From Phormidium willei BDU 130791 (lineage in GTDB: Bacteria > Cyanobacteriota > Cyanobacteriia > Cyanobacteriales > Geitlerinemataceae), in contig LSZA01000039.1 in NCBI GenBank assembly GCA_001637315.1, positions 1 through 36,161 of the forward strand: a stretch of DNA of 36,161 nucleotides. The letters run 5' to 3'. The position numbers and the translations under genes are program-made. Positions 23,475 to 32,938 of this stretch are shown piece after piece. Each line of letters starts with the position of its first letter. Position 1 is the first letter of the stretch. The notes under the pieces are model-generated. The model was not told the origin of the DNA. It saw only the letters and a list, made by a program, of their open reading frames with translations, and did not search any database.

Positions 23475-26384
23475 TCATAACGGAAGTCGTACAGAAATCT
23501 CAGTTCCCTCTCCCACTTGACTGTGGACTTCTAATGTCCCTCGATGTAACTCAACGCAACGCTGGACGATCGCCAATCCTAGCCCAGTTCCAGGAATCGT
23601 CCCTACATTTTTAGCACGGTGGAATGATTCAAACAAACGGGGTAAGTCTTCAGGAGGAATGCCAATGCCTTGATCTTTGACCGAATAAACCATGTGATGA
23701 TCGCATTTTATTAACTCAACATGAACGGGTTTGTCAAGGGGAGAGTACTTTAAGGCATTTGAGACTAAGTTAGTGAAGATTTGCCGCAGTAACTTTTCAT
23801 CGGCATTTAACATAAGCGACGTTTCTGGGATATCCCAAGATAAGGCGCGATCGCGGGCGATACTCGTATCAAGCTGCCGTAACAGTTTGTTACAAAACTG
23901 GCAAATATCCAAAGGTTCAGGATTGAAATTCAGGGTTCCCGACTCACTTTTCGCCAAAGTTAGCACATCATCGAGTAGTTCCGTCATATGGCCGACGGCG
24001 GACTGGATGTCCTGGAGTTGTTCGAGTTGTTCGGATCGCGTCCAATCATAGCGTTGCAGCAGTTGACCGCAGGACTTAATCACCGCCAGCGGCGTGCGAA
24101 ACTCATGGGAAGTCATGGAGATGAAGCGAGACTTGAGATCAATCAGTTCTCGTTCCTTTTGTAGCGCTTTGATGACTTCCGCCTCAGCTCGTTTACGCTC
24201 GGTGATATCTTGAATCACGGACACGAAGTAGGGGGCTACCTTTGGGATATCCTGGGCCACTTCGGCTGAGGGATCTCGGACCACTGAACTGGTGACACTA
24301 ACCCAAATCTCCGTACCGTTGGCATGGAGAAAGCGTTTTTCTAGGGTAATCGTCGGATAACGTCCCTCAAGTAAGTCTTGACGACCCTGGGCGGACATAG
24401 CCCGATCCTCAGGATGGGTCATCTCTAAACAGGTTCGCTGTGATAATTCCTCAGGATTGTAGCCCAAAATATCAGAGAGTTTTTGGTTAACAAACTCCCA
24501 TCGACCATCGAGGTTGACCTGGGCAACTCCCACCGCCATTTGTTCAAACAGAGAGCGGAAGCGTAATTCACTACGTTGTAGGGCGATGGTTCGTTGGGCG
24601 ACTTTGGTTTCTAATTCCTGGTTGAGTTGACGCAGGGCGATTTCGGCTTGTTTGCGATCGCTGACATCTTGGACAATCCCCACAATCTTCTCAGGTTCCC
24701 CGTTTCCATCCCGGCTGAGGACAATTTCACGACTGTGAATCCAATGCCACTGGTTATCAACCCCTCGCAGGCGATATTCACGTTCGAGGAGTTCACCGGC
24801 CTTGAGTTGTTCGAGGCGATCGCCGGGTTCTCCCACCTGGGAAACATCCTGAGGATGAATCCCCTTAGACAGACTGGGATGGCCCAACTCGGCGATCGTC
24901 GTCGGAGTATGGCCAAGTAGGGTTTCCACCTGACGGTTAATATAAATAATCTCCCAACTGCGGGCCTGATAGACATAGAGAATATCGGGTGACGCATCAG
25001 CAATTTGCTGAAATAAACGTTGTTGTTCGAGCAGGGCAATTTCAAACTGCTGCCGTTGCGTGATGTCAATGCCAATACCGATCGCCGCCCGTCCATTATC
25101 ATATTTTTGCGCCACCACCAGATATTGAAGATTTAACTCTTCAATATCGATGGTAATAATTTGTCCCGCCGTCATGACCTCCTCTCTCATAAACTCGCGC
25201 ATAAAGTTTGCGAACTGGTGAGGCTCATCGGTGGGAAAGTTGAGATCTTGCGCCAAGAAGTCGTCGGGGCTGAGACCATAGAGATTGGCAAAATTGCAAT
25301 TCACCCCTTGATAGCGTTCATCTTCCCCAATCCAGCAGACAATACCGGGAATGGCGTTGAGAATGGCCCGCAGGCGATCGCTGGTTTGTTGCAACCCCTC
25401 CTGAGCCTCCTGGCGCGTGCGGATACTGGCTCGCAGCATCTCATTAATGTGACGCAGTTGGCTGGTGCGCGCTTCGACTCGTGCTTCTAACTCACGGGTA
25501 TTATCTTGTAGGATGGCTTCAGCTCGTTTACGGGCCGTGATATCTCGGGCCACCCAAAGGGCTGATATGGTTCCTTCCCCAGCCAACGTCGATGGAGGCA
25601 GAGGAGAAATCCGCGCCTCGAACCACTTACTATTGAGACTCGAAGTTGGCGGTTGATCTCGGGGGGAGAGTTGGTATTCGTAGCGAATCGTAGAACCATG
25701 ACGCCAAGCCCGTTGAATTTGTTGAAAAAACGCTTCATCATGGGGCGGATCAAAAAAGGCAGCAATGGTTTCATTGACATCAGGATTGAGGCGGCTGTAA
25801 TCGTGGCTCGGTAAGCCCACCTGAAGATCGTCACCATCATCAATGCTGATTTCCAGGACAATGTCAGGCATCGTCGATAACAACATTTGTAATTTTGTAT
25901 AACTGCTGATCAGTTTTTGCTGAAGCAGTTGCTGTTCCTCGGTACTGAGGGGATCTCGATAGTGAATCTGGGCCGGATATCCCTGACCGATGATCTCAAG
26001 ACTGGCTAGGCTACCAAGGAGATGGTGCTGCTCATCGAGGATGGGCAATGAATCGAGCGGCCGCTGTTGCAGTTGCTCGAGAAGAGAGTGCCAGTTCGGC
26101 GGGCAGTTCTGTTGTAAGTAGGGTTCCTCTCGATCGCCTTCTAGAATCGCGCTCAGGGGCTGGCTGCGATCGCACTCGGGATCTCTGAGCAGCCTTAGAG
26201 CATCCTGTTGTGAGAAACTCCCCAGGAAGCGATCGCCCGCCAAGACAAACAGATTCGCCAAATTTTGCTCCACAAGCCGATTAATGGCCTCGTCCAGGGA
26301 AACCTCGGCACTGAGAACTGGTGGTTCTAGGTTCCCAATGTCCTCAAATTGTCCATCAAAAATTGCCATGAAACGGGGAAACAT
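23475..26384 (-). CDS. CBS-multi-PAS sensor histidine kinase
   Basis: A 969-residue cytosolic kinase with no membrane helix. Residues 10-140 look like a CBS pair (VSLDEAINRLVEQNLANLFVL and SLPILDEQHHLLGSLASLEI). PAS domains with PAC-type ends follow at about 165-290 (WVARDITARKRAE), 335-450 (IGIDITQRQQ), 460-585 (IVQDVSDRKQAE) and 610-735 (VIQDITERKRAE). The kinase core has H760 in MTSHEFRTPLAVIK, the N-box IFTNLVSNALKYS and G boxes KDQGIGIP and GTGLGLAIV. It should autophosphorylate and act through the response regulator encoded 263 bases downstream. A -10 box (TATAAT on the minus strand, 26414-26409) lies 25 bases before the ATG at 26384; an ATG 5 codons later is an equal alternative start. 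Confidence 0.93.
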   Translation of the reverse strand: MFPRFMAIFDGQFEDIGNLEPPVLSAEVSLDEAINRLVEQNLANLFVLAGDRFLGSFSQQDALRLLRDPECDRSQPLSAILEGDREEPYLQQNCPPNWHSLLEQLQQRPLDSLPILDEQHHLLGSLASLEIIGQGYPAQIHYRDPLSTEEQQLLQQKLISSYTKLQMLLSTMPDIVLEISIDDGDDLQVGLPSHDYSRLNPDVNETIAAFFDPPHDEAFFQQIQRAWRHGSTIRYEYQLSPRDQPPTSSLNSKWFEARISPLPPSTLAGEGTISALWVARDITARKRAEAILQDNTRELEARVEARTSQLRHINEMLRASIRTRQEAQEGLQQTSDRLRAILNAIPGIVCWIGEDERYQGVNCNFANLYGLSPDDFLAQDLNFPTDEPHQFANFMREFMREEVMTAGQIITIDIEELNLQYLVVAQKYDNGRAAIGIGIDITQRQQFEIALLEQQRLFQQIADASPDILYVYQARSWEIIYINRQVETLLGHTPTTIAELGHPSLSKGIHPQDVSQVGEPGDRLEQLKAGELLEREYRLRGVDNQWHWIHSREIVLSRDGNGEPEKIVGIVQDVSDRKQAEIALRQLNQELETKVAQRTIALQRSELRFRSLFEQMAVGVAQVNLDGRWEFVNQKLSDILGYNPEELSQRTCLEMTHPEDRAMSAQGRQDLLEGRYPTITLEKRFLHANGTEIWVSVTSSVVRDPSAEVAQDIPKVAPYFVSVIQDITERKRAEAEVIKALQKERELIDLKSRFISMTSHEFRTPLAVIKSCGQLLQRYDWTRSEQLEQLQDIQSAVGHMTELLDDVLTLAKSESGTLNFNPEPLDICQFCNKLLRQLDTSIARDRALSWDIPETSLMLNADEKLLRQIFTNLVSNALKYSPLDKPVHVELIKCDHHMVYSVKDQGIGIPPEDLPRLFESFHRAKNVGTIPGTGLGLAIVQRCVELHRGTLEVHSQVGEGTEISVRLPL

Positions 26385-26809
26385 AAAACGGTGGACAAAG
26401 GTTAAGTAATTATACGTAGATTGCTCGCCGTGGATTTACAGAGTTTTAAATCTGTGTATTTGACAGTTCTCATTCACTTGAATTCAGCCTATTATCGTAA
26501 ATGTAACTAAACAAATTTAGGTGAATTATCTACTAATAATTTAACATAAATTTGTTGAATCAACACAAAAGTATGTGTTTTGCAACATCATGCCTTTGTT
26601 CAAGCGACAAACGATGATAACCGGTCTCCCAAACTCAGTCTAACGATTCCCAAGCCTTTCGAGTTAGCGTGATGAGCGGACCCGCAAGCCTGTACCCACG
26701 CTGATTTATTGCTGAGTTTTCCAGATCTCCACATTTCCTTATTGTCCTCTGAGCAGAGCAACCCAATCTTCAGCTTCAGTGCATTGACCTTCAATCAGCC
26801 ACTAAAATC
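26385..26809. other. 425-bp AT-rich spacer between divergent regulators
   Basis: No convincing gene. It holds the -10 box of the histidine kinase and a 10-base inverted repeat, AACAAATTTA (26510-26519) with TAAATTTGTT about 28 bases away. On the minus strand 26600-26794 can be read as a 64-residue frame containing NKSAWVQACGSAHHANSKG; it lacks a start context and may be the remnant of a mobile element. The part from 26600 to 26809 is less AT-rich and has a different base composition from the kinase-proximal half. Confidence 0.4.
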
Positions 26810-27643
26810 ATGACAAACTATCAGGTGCGTTCAACTCAATCGGCAGCCACAGAACTTTTACACTACATCAAACAACAGTCCACCGGTCGTCTTATCATTG
26901 TTCATCGCTCCAGACAGTATCATTTCGATCTATTTCAAGGACAAATTGCAACGGCTGTTTTATCCGTCGATCGCAACCGTCGTTGGCAACGGGCGATCGC
27001 CGCGCAAGTTCCCGAAATCAGCGATCGCCTACAACCGAAAAGCGCCCAGCAAAATTGGGAACGTAGCCACCTGCATCATGCCGTTAACGAAGGCTGGCTC
27101 ACCTGTAAACAGGCCCGAGAGATCCTAACCGATTGCACCCGAGAAGTTCTCTTCTCCCTCGTCAACCTCTCCAAAGCCTCAGTCTACTGGCAACCAAGCA
27201 ACAGCCAGTTAGTTCCCCGCTGGACCCTCAGCAGCAGAACCCTCCACCATTTATATGAAGACGTTCAAGAACTCTCACAACAGTGGAGGGAGTTAGGACT
27301 GCATCCCCGATGGGTTCACCAAGCCTTTAAACTCGATCCAAGTCTAGATCTCAATTCTGCCATCTTCTCGAATCTAACCGCCGGCTTAGATGGAAAGCAT
27401 ACGTTCTGGGATCTAGCATCAGATTTATCCGTCTCCCGCGCTACCGTCAGCCGCATCCTCAGTCATTTCTTGGAACAGGGCATCATCCAGCGCATTCCCC
27501 TAAGAGTTCTCGACAAGACAGACACCTCTAAAGCCGAGGCTAACTCAGAAGCCGAAGCTGAAGCTGAAGCGCAACTCGAACTCGAACTCGAACTCGAACT
27601 CAACAGCCACATTAGCTACATCCCCGGCATGGTTTCCGCATGA
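26810..27643 (+). CDS. PATAN-domain protein with C-terminal HTH-like region
   Basis: A 277-residue protein. The N-terminal part (STQSAATELLHYIKQQSTGRLIIVHRSRQYHFDLFQGQI...) matches the PATAN/DUF4388 domain found at the N-terminus of PatA- and PixG-type cyanobacterial response regulators, where it mediates protein interactions in taxis and development; no receiver follows here. Residues 195-240 resemble a winged helix (FWDLASDLSVSRATVSRILSHFLEQGIIQRI). The tail (about 243-265) is made from hexanucleotide repeats that encode alternating EA and EL dipeptides, then HISYIPGMVSA. A strong terminator lies 34 bases downstream. It is divergent from the CBS-PAS kinase, with which it may share control. 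Confidence 0.7.
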   Translation: MTNYQVRSTQSAATELLHYIKQQSTGRLIIVHRSRQYHFDLFQGQIATAVLSVDRNRRWQRAIAAQVPEISDRLQPKSAQQNWERSHLHHAVNEGWLTCKQAREILTDCTREVLFSLVNLSKASVYWQPSNSQLVPRWTLSSRTLHHLYEDVQELSQQWRELGLHPRWVHQAFKLDPSLDLNSAIFSNLTAGLDGKHTFWDLASDLSVSRATVSRILSHFLEQGIIQRIPLRVLDKTDTSKAEANSEAEAEAEAQLELELELELNSHISYIPGMVSA

Positions 27644-27676
27644 ACCCGCTTACAACTACTCCCCATCTCCCCCCCC

Positions 27677-27710
27677 AAGGGCGTACCCATGACCGGTACG
27701 CCCTTTTGTT
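27677..27710 (+). terminator. Strong hairpin terminator after the PATAN gene
   Basis: AAGGGCGTACC (27677-27687) and GGTACGCCCTT (27695-27705) are perfect 11-base arms with a 7-base loop, followed by TTGTTTG. It lies 34 bases after the PATAN gene stop. Confidence 0.85.
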
Positions 27711-27719
27711 TGCAAGCGC

Positions 27720-27867
27720 CCCAACTGTTCCCTCTTGCCTCTTGCCTTCCCCTCTTGGGAGGGGTTTGGGGTGGGTTATGCCTCTTGCCTCTTGCCGGAA
27801 AAGGGCGACCATAAAGGTACGCCCCTACGTCTTTTCTATTCCCTATTCCCTGTTCCCTATTCCCTTC
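27720..27867. repeat. Dispersed repeat tract (CTCTTGCC, GGGCG...CGCCCCTAC, STRR heptamers)
   Basis: Several repeat types lie together: CCTCTTGCC units (27730-27796), an imperfect hairpin GGGCG-ACCATAAAGGTA-CGCCCCTAC (27803-27827) and TTCCCTA/TTCCCTG heptamers (27835-27867). Much of the order recurs upstream of sdhA at 34330-34420. No gene is seen in the 444 bases from 27644 to 28087; an apparent 99-codon frame here is made of these repeats. Confidence 0.75.
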
Positions 27868-27988
27868 TTTTGTACTCCAGATTGCAATTGTGCCTGCGAC
27901 ATCTCGCTAGGCTGGAGAGAGTCCCCCAAGCGGTTGTGATTTAGGGCTGCCATTCTCTGCCAAACACGTTACAATTGTTTACATAATC

Positions 27989-28008
27989 GAGAAATTTACT
28001 CATTTCTC
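27989..28008 (+). promoter_or_regulatory. Small hairpin in leader of the sigma-factor gene
   Basis: GAGAAAT (27989-27995) and ATTTCTC (28002-28008) form a perfect 7-base stem with a 6-base loop, about 80 bases before the sigma-factor ATG; ACAATTGT lies nearby at 27971-27978. It could be an operator or a leader hairpin. Confidence 0.4.
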
Positions 28009-28087
28009 TCCCTGGACTGTCCCCAAATCCTCCCCACGACTGAACCAACTACGAGTTTGTCGTCACCCAATCTCAAGCACCTGCGTT

Positions 28088-29044
28088 ATGAAGACTGCTC
28101 AGACCTCTACCGACTTAGTCCGTACCTACCTCCGCGAAATTGGTCGGGTTCCCCTACTCACCCATGAAGAGGAGATCCTATACGGTAAACGAGTTCAGAA
28201 ACTGGTCGCACTCGAAACGATTCAGGCAGAACTTGCAGAACAACTCGATCGCCAACCCACCCGCAAAGAGTGGGCCGAAGCCGCCCGACTCAGCCAGCGA
28301 CAACTCCAAAACGAGATTGACAGTGGCGAGTCGGCCAAACGTAAGATGGTTGAAGCCAACCTGCGTCTTGTGGTGTCTGTGGCCAAGAAGTACATCAAAC
28401 GGAATGTAGACCTATTGGATCTCATCCAAGAAGGAACCATCGGCATGCAGCGCGGCGTCGAGAAATTCGATCCCACCAAAGGCTATCGCTTTTCCACCTA
28501 CGCCTATTGGTGGATTCGTCAAGCCATTACCCGCGCCATCGCTGAAAAAGGCCGTACCATCCGCCTCCCGATTCATATCACCGAAAAACTGAACAAAATC
28601 AAGAAAGTTCAGCGCCAACTGACCCAAGAACTAGGGCGGGCCGCGACGGTGAGTGAAATTGCCGAGGCGATGGATTTAACCACCAAACAGGTGCGTGATT
28701 ATCTCGAACGCTCCCGTCAGCCGTTATCTCTCGACTTGCGAGTGGGAGAAAATCAGGATACGGAGTTAGCGGACTTACTCGAAGATGACGGCCCCTCCCC
28801 TGAAGATTTTGCGGTTCAGTCGTCTCTACGCAGCGATCTCGAAGCCCTCATGGCCGATTTAACGGCCCAGCAGCGAGAAGTGCTGGCCCTACGCTTTGGC
28901 TTACGGGATGGGAAGGCGATGACGTTGGCCAAAATCGGCGATCGCCTCAAAATCTCTCGTGAACGCGTCCGCCAAATTGAACGAGAATCCCTGACGAAGT
29001 TACGCAAGCGTAAAGCTGATATGGGTGAATATCTAGCCAGCTAG
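28088..29044 (+). CDS. Group 2 sigma-70 factor (SigB/SigD type)
   Basis: A 318-residue non-essential sigma factor of the primary-sigma-like group. Region 1.2 is [21 protein letters not shown] (9-29); region 2 has [49 protein letters not shown] (about 108-146), the -10-binding helix; region 3 follows [14 protein letters not shown]; region 4 has [10 protein letters not shown] and [16 protein letters not shown] (-35 recognition). Region 1.1 is absent, so it is not the housekeeping RpoD. The length equals that of Synechocystis SigD, but SigB and SigD cannot be told apart by eye. Such factors redirect RNA polymerase in light, heat or high-salt stress. It lies between two histidine-kinase genes. 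Confidence 0.93.
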   Translation: MKTAQTSTDLVRTYLREIGRVPLLTHEEEILYGKRVQKLVALETIQAELAEQLDRQPTRKEWAEAARLSQRQLQNEIDSGESAKRKMVEANLRLVVSVAKKYIKRNVDLLDLIQEGTIGMQRGVEKFDPTKGYRFSTYAYWWIRQAITRAIAEKGRTIRLPIHITEKLNKIKKVQRQLTQELGRAATVSEIAEAMDLTTKQVRDYLERSRQPLSLDLRVGENQDTELADLLEDDGPSPEDFAVQSSLRSDLEALMADLTAQQREVLALRFGLRDGKAMTLAKIGDRLKISRERVRQIERESLTKLRKRKADMGEYLAS

Positions 29045-29080
29045 TTGCGGTTGTGGCGGTTGTTGTAGCATTGGCGAGTC

Positions 29081-29106
29081 GGGGCGAAAAATTGCCACGC
29101 CCCTAC
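29081..29106. repeat. GGGGCG...CGCCCCTAC dispersed repeat
   Basis: GGGGCG (29081-29086) and CGCCCC (29098-29103) flank 11 bases, ending CCCCTACC. Located between the convergent sigma-factor and kinase genes, it may also serve as a bidirectional terminator. Same family as 27803-27827. Confidence 0.6.
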
Positions 29107-29126
29107 CAACCTTATGTATGACTGTA

Positions 29127-31727
29127 TTACAACTGACCATCAAGATTGAGTTGTTGTCGCTGATTGGGAAACGTCACCCGGAAACTGGTCCAGCCCTTGC
29201 TGCTATCAACCCGGATGGTTCCATTGAGTTGCAGAACCAGTTTTTCAATCAAGGCTAAGCCTAACCCGGTTCCTCCTTGTTTCCAGGGATCGGCGTTGGG
29301 AATGCGATAGAACTTCTCGAAAATTTTCGGAAGTTCCTCAGGGGCGATGGTGGCTTGGTTGCGAATACAAAACTCGATCGCATCAACGGCTGAGGAAACG
29401 TTTTCTGAGTCTTCGTCTTCATCAAGAGTCATCTGAGTTTGACGCACATGTAGATGAATATCGCCCCGAGTGGCGGTGTATTTGCAAGCATTATTTAAGA
29501 GTTCAACGAGAATCCGTTCGAGGTTGAGGCGATCGCAGACAAAAGGCGGTAAGTGCTGAGGACAGTCCACATGAAGTCCCTGCTCGCGATCGCTCACCCG
29601 AGTATAAAATGGACGAATTAAAGTCGGAATCCATTCACTCAGATTAATTAACGACATGGAAATCAGATAGGCATTATTTTCAAGTCGTTGTAAATCCAGA
29701 AGATCTTCAACGAGTTCCTCCTCCCGAGTACATTCGGTATTTAAAATACCTAAATAGCGTTGAATTCGCCCAATTTGTGCAGCGTCCACCCGTTGAGATT
29801 CCGCTTGTTCTCCTTCTTTGGGGACAAATAATTTCAACATTTCAATGGCGAGTTTCATATTTGCAATCGGTGTTCGCAACTCGTGAGATACGGCACTCAA
29901 AAAGTCATCTTTAAGGCGATTTAGTTTTTCGAGTTCCGCCACCTGAGTTTGTGCCGCTTGATAAAGTCGAGCCTGACGGATGGCGATCGCACATTGATTC
30001 GCCACTTGTTGCACCAAGCGAATTTGTAACTCAGTAAAGATATAATCGGCATGATGAACTAACCATAAATCCCCTAAAACCCCTTGATTGTCAAACAGAG
30101 GACTGGCTAACATCGCCACCCGTCCTCGCACTGGATTGGGAATTAAAGAACAAAATTGAAAATAGCGTCCATCCATCAATTGTGTATAGAGTTCCGGGAA
30201 ATTTCCCATCTGAGAAACCCGTCCTTGGGACGCCGGAATAAAGTTGGTATATTCGTAGCAAATGGTCGAAGTCCCTTGATCCAAATCATAGAGGGCGGCA
30301 TTACAAGAACCGACCCCTAAAACAACCGCTACTTCGCGCACCGCCGTTTGTACAATTTGACTTTCATCGAGACTGTCGCGAACTTTATCGGTAATTCGTT
30401 TGAGCATTGCGTCAAACTCGATCGCCTGTTCTAACTGTTGCGTCCGTTCGAGAATTTGTTTCTCTAAAAACTCACCCTGTTGTTGAACTTGCTCAAATAA
30501 ATGCGACTGTTGAATGGCGATCGCCACCTGAGTTGCGAGTTGTTGCAACAGTTCAACTTCTAGGGGTTGCCAATGTCGTTCTTGGCGACATTGATGAGCC
30601 ACTAATAACCCCCAGAGACTGCCCTGATCACGACCCTCTGACGATTGCAACAAAATTGGCACAATTAAGCTCGACTTAATTTGAAACGGATTTAACAGGG
30701 CTTTTAGCGTTACATTACTCTCTTGAGCAATATCATTAATAATATGACTGCGACCATTTAGATAGCATTGAAGTTCAGGAGACTCCTTAGGATTTAAAGG
30801 GATTTGATGGTTAAGCATCGGTTTCCAGAGACGATCAACAGACTCAACCACCACAATCCCTTGACAGTTGGCTTCCTCAGCTGGGTTGACATCAAAGCGG
30901 TAAATTAGAACCCGATCGCTGTCGAGAAAATGGCGCACCTCCGACACCGTTGTCTGTAAAATTTCTCGTAGATGTAGCGATTGACGAATCCGTTGGGCGA
31001 TCGCACTGACTAACCGTTCTCGTTCCGCCTGTTGCCGTAACGCCAACTCCGTCTCATGACGTTTCGTAATATCTCGGATAATGCCCTCAATGGCGATCGC
31101 ATCCCCCGCCGCATTATAAACCAACGTATCCTGTTGTTCAGTCCAAACCAGATGACCATCCCGGTGAAACCAACGCAAACTTAACGGCGTTTCGGCGACC
31201 ACATCTCCAGCCAATAACTGACGCAATTGCGGCACATCATCTGGATGAACTTGACTTAACAGTAAGTCCTTATCCTCATAATACGCTTGCGGCGGATAGC
31301 CCATCAGTCGTTCAATACTCGGACTCAGATACTCAAACCCCTCCGGTCTCAAACGGTAAGAGTAGAGCGTATCAAAGGCATTATCCACCAATTGGCGAAA
31401 CTGAGAAAACTCAGGTTCAGCAGTCCCCACCTGAGCAAAACCGTAGCGACTTTTGCCCAAAACCAGGAGGCTGACTCGAATCCACAAAGGAGGCGAACCC
31501 GCCAAACGAGGCTGAGTACTGACAATCTCCTCAATCGTTTCTCCGGCCACCAGTGACGTCCAATGACGTTGCCAAACCTTCGTCGTCCATTGGGGAATCA
31601 AACGGGTGATGGGTTGATGTAACAACTCCATACCCTGATCGTTGAGAGTTTGGTCTCCCCCCGGCTGTATCGAAACAATTTGTCCTTTCGGGTTAAGCCA
31701 GAGAAAAGTCGGAGTTACAGGATTCAC
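29127..31727 (-). CDS. PAS-GAF-GAF sensor histidine kinase
   Basis: An 866-residue cytosolic kinase. Residues 5-105 are a degenerate PAS, 110-225 a PAS of the fold-3 type (SIERLMGYPPQAYYEDKDLL...IIRDITKRHE). The first GAF (about 240-415) resembles phytochrome/cyanobacteriochrome GAFs (SDRVLIYRF, SLIVPILL, SLWGLLVAHQCRQERHW), but the region where the bilin-binding Cys-His should be reads SNVTLKALLNPFQI, with neither, so it should not carry a covalent bilin. A second GAF covers about 445-600. The kinase core has H615 in AVSHELRTPIANMK, LVELLNNACKYT and GTGLGLALIEKL. The start is a GTG at 31727. No response regulator is adjacent; it ends 82 bases from the convergent sigma-factor gene. Confidence 0.92.
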   Translation of the reverse strand: MNPVTPTFLWLNPKGQIVSIQPGGDQTLNDQGMELLHQPITRLIPQWTTKVWQRHWTSLVAGETIEEIVSTQPRLAGSPPLWIRVSLLVLGKSRYGFAQVGTAEPEFSQFRQLVDNAFDTLYSYRLRPEGFEYLSPSIERLMGYPPQAYYEDKDLLLSQVHPDDVPQLRQLLAGDVVAETPLSLRWFHRDGHLVWTEQQDTLVYNAAGDAIAIEGIIRDITKRHETELALRQQAERERLVSAIAQRIRQSLHLREILQTTVSEVRHFLDSDRVLIYRFDVNPAEEANCQGIVVVESVDRLWKPMLNHQIPLNPKESPELQCYLNGRSHIINDIAQESNVTLKALLNPFQIKSSLIVPILLQSSEGRDQGSLWGLLVAHQCRQERHWQPLEVELLQQLATQVAIAIQQSHLFEQVQQQGEFLEKQILERTQQLEQAIEFDAMLKRITDKVRDSLDESQIVQTAVREVAVVLGVGSCNAALYDLDQGTSTICYEYTNFIPASQGRVSQMGNFPELYTQLMDGRYFQFCSLIPNPVRGRVAMLASPLFDNQGVLGDLWLVHHADYIFTELQIRLVQQVANQCAIAIRQARLYQAAQTQVAELEKLNRLKDDFLSAVSHELRTPIANMKLAIEMLKLFVPKEGEQAESQRVDAAQIGRIQRYLGILNTECTREEELVEDLLDLQRLENNAYLISMSLINLSEWIPTLIRPFYTRVSDREQGLHVDCPQHLPPFVCDRLNLERILVELLNNACKYTATRGDIHLHVRQTQMTLDEDEDSENVSSAVDAIEFCIRNQATIAPEELPKIFEKFYRIPNADPWKQGGTGLGLALIEKLVLQLNGTIRVDSSKGWTSFRVTFPNQRQQLNLDGQL

Positions 31728-31851
31728 AATCGTTGGCCACTCACTAACGGTTTGAAGACGAGGTCGGTTAATGCCCGATTACCCTCGTCCGACTCAATTC
31801 TAACCAGGCCAATTCCCGAGCTGGAAAACCCGGCCGACTCTAGCCCAGACT

Positions 31852-32676
31852 CTAGCCCAACAGAGTTCCCTCCAACACGGTGACCGCCTGTCCTCCTAAG
31901 ACCACCCGTTCGGCTTCCCGTCGCACCCGGACAATGCCACCACGGGGAGAAGCTTGATAGGCCAACAACTGCATTTTCTTCAGTTTGCGCCCCCAGTAGG
32001 GACCGAGACAACAGTGGGCCGAACCCGTGACGGGATCTTCATTGATGCCCATTTGAGGGGCAAAAAAGCGGGAGATAAAGTCATAATCTCCCTGACGAGC
32101 GCGATCGAGCATCAATCCCTGACTACGACTGGTGACAATCACCCCGTGACAGGGGAGTTGGCCCAGTTGTCCAAAGTCGGGGTCGAGATTCTGAACCTCA
32201 GTTGCTGTCGCCACTTCGACCAGCAGATACTGCAAGACACTTTCGCCGACAAACAGGGGAATCACATCCAGGGCGGCTTCGAGTTTTGGCAGAATGGGGT
32301 CGTTAGGGGGTCGTTGCACGACGGGACTGGCGGGAAAGTCTAATTCAATCCAAGACTGTTGGCGGTGGGCGCTCAAGTCGCCGCTACGGGTGTAAAACGG
32401 GATATCTTGGCCCTCTGGAACCCGACCTGTTTCCCAGAGGGCGTGAGCGGCGGCCAGGGTGGCGTGGCCACAGAGATCGACTTCGGTGGTGGGGGTGAAC
32501 CAACGTAGGCGAAATCCTCGGCCCTCTCGGTGCAGAAAGGCGGTTTCTGATAGGTTCATTTCGGCGGCCACCGACTGCATCCAGGTCTCCTCGACGGCGC
32601 GATCGAGAAGACAAACCGCTGCTGGGTTCCCTTGGTAGGGGCGATCGCTAAAGGCATCAATTTGTAAGAGTTTCAT
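31852..32676 (-). CDS. PhzF family isomerase-like protein
   Basis: A 274-residue protein of the PhzF/diaminopimelate-epimerase-like fold. Visible marks are the opening QIDAFSDRPYQGNPAAVCLL, MNLSETAFL (about 40-48) with the catalytic Glu of PhzF, EVDLCGHATLAAAHAL and the C-terminal NEDPVTGSAHCCLGPYW. PhzF itself isomerises dihydro-3-hydroxyanthranilate in phenazine synthesis, but this family is widespread in organisms with no phenazines, and no phenazine genes lie nearby, so the substrate is unknown. The start at 32676 (MKLLQIDAF) is preferred over one 13 codons upstream because it matches the family beginning. It is divergent from tpiA, with 262 bases between. Confidence 0.9.
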   Translation of the reverse strand: MKLLQIDAFSDRPYQGNPAAVCLLDRAVEETWMQSVAAEMNLSETAFLHREGRGFRLRWFTPTTEVDLCGHATLAAAHALWETGRVPEGQDIPFYTRSGDLSAHRQQSWIELDFPASPVVQRPPNDPILPKLEAALDVIPLFVGESVLQYLLVEVATATEVQNLDPDFGQLGQLPCHGVIVTSRSQGLMLDRARQGDYDFISRFFAPQMGINEDPVTGSAHCCLGPYWGRKLKKMQLLAYQASPRGGIVRVRREAERVVLGGQAVTVLEGTLLG

Positions 32677-32938
32677 GATTTCTGGCTCTATCCTCTCGTG
32701 ACCGACCATCGTCACATCTCAGCCCAGTCTTTGAGTTGAGATGATCCCAACTGTATCAAACTCCCTCGATACGTCTTGAGCACGATTGGGGACGCGATCG
32801 CCCCCAGGGAAAGCAACCAGCCGTCTGCACTCTCGACAGGATGTTCACGATGTTTGAGGTCTCCATGGCCAAATCGACCCAAAACGTTCTACACTGAAGG
32901 GTGCTTTTGTTGTCTCGTGGAGAAAACTGTTGTCACCC

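Noticed and set aside
27640..27939. 99-codon frame after the PATAN gene
   Set aside because: Translates the terminator and dispersed repeats; no protein-like composition.
31852..32676. Phenazine biosynthesis role for the PhzF-family protein
   Set aside because: No other phz genes nearby; the family is common in non-producers.
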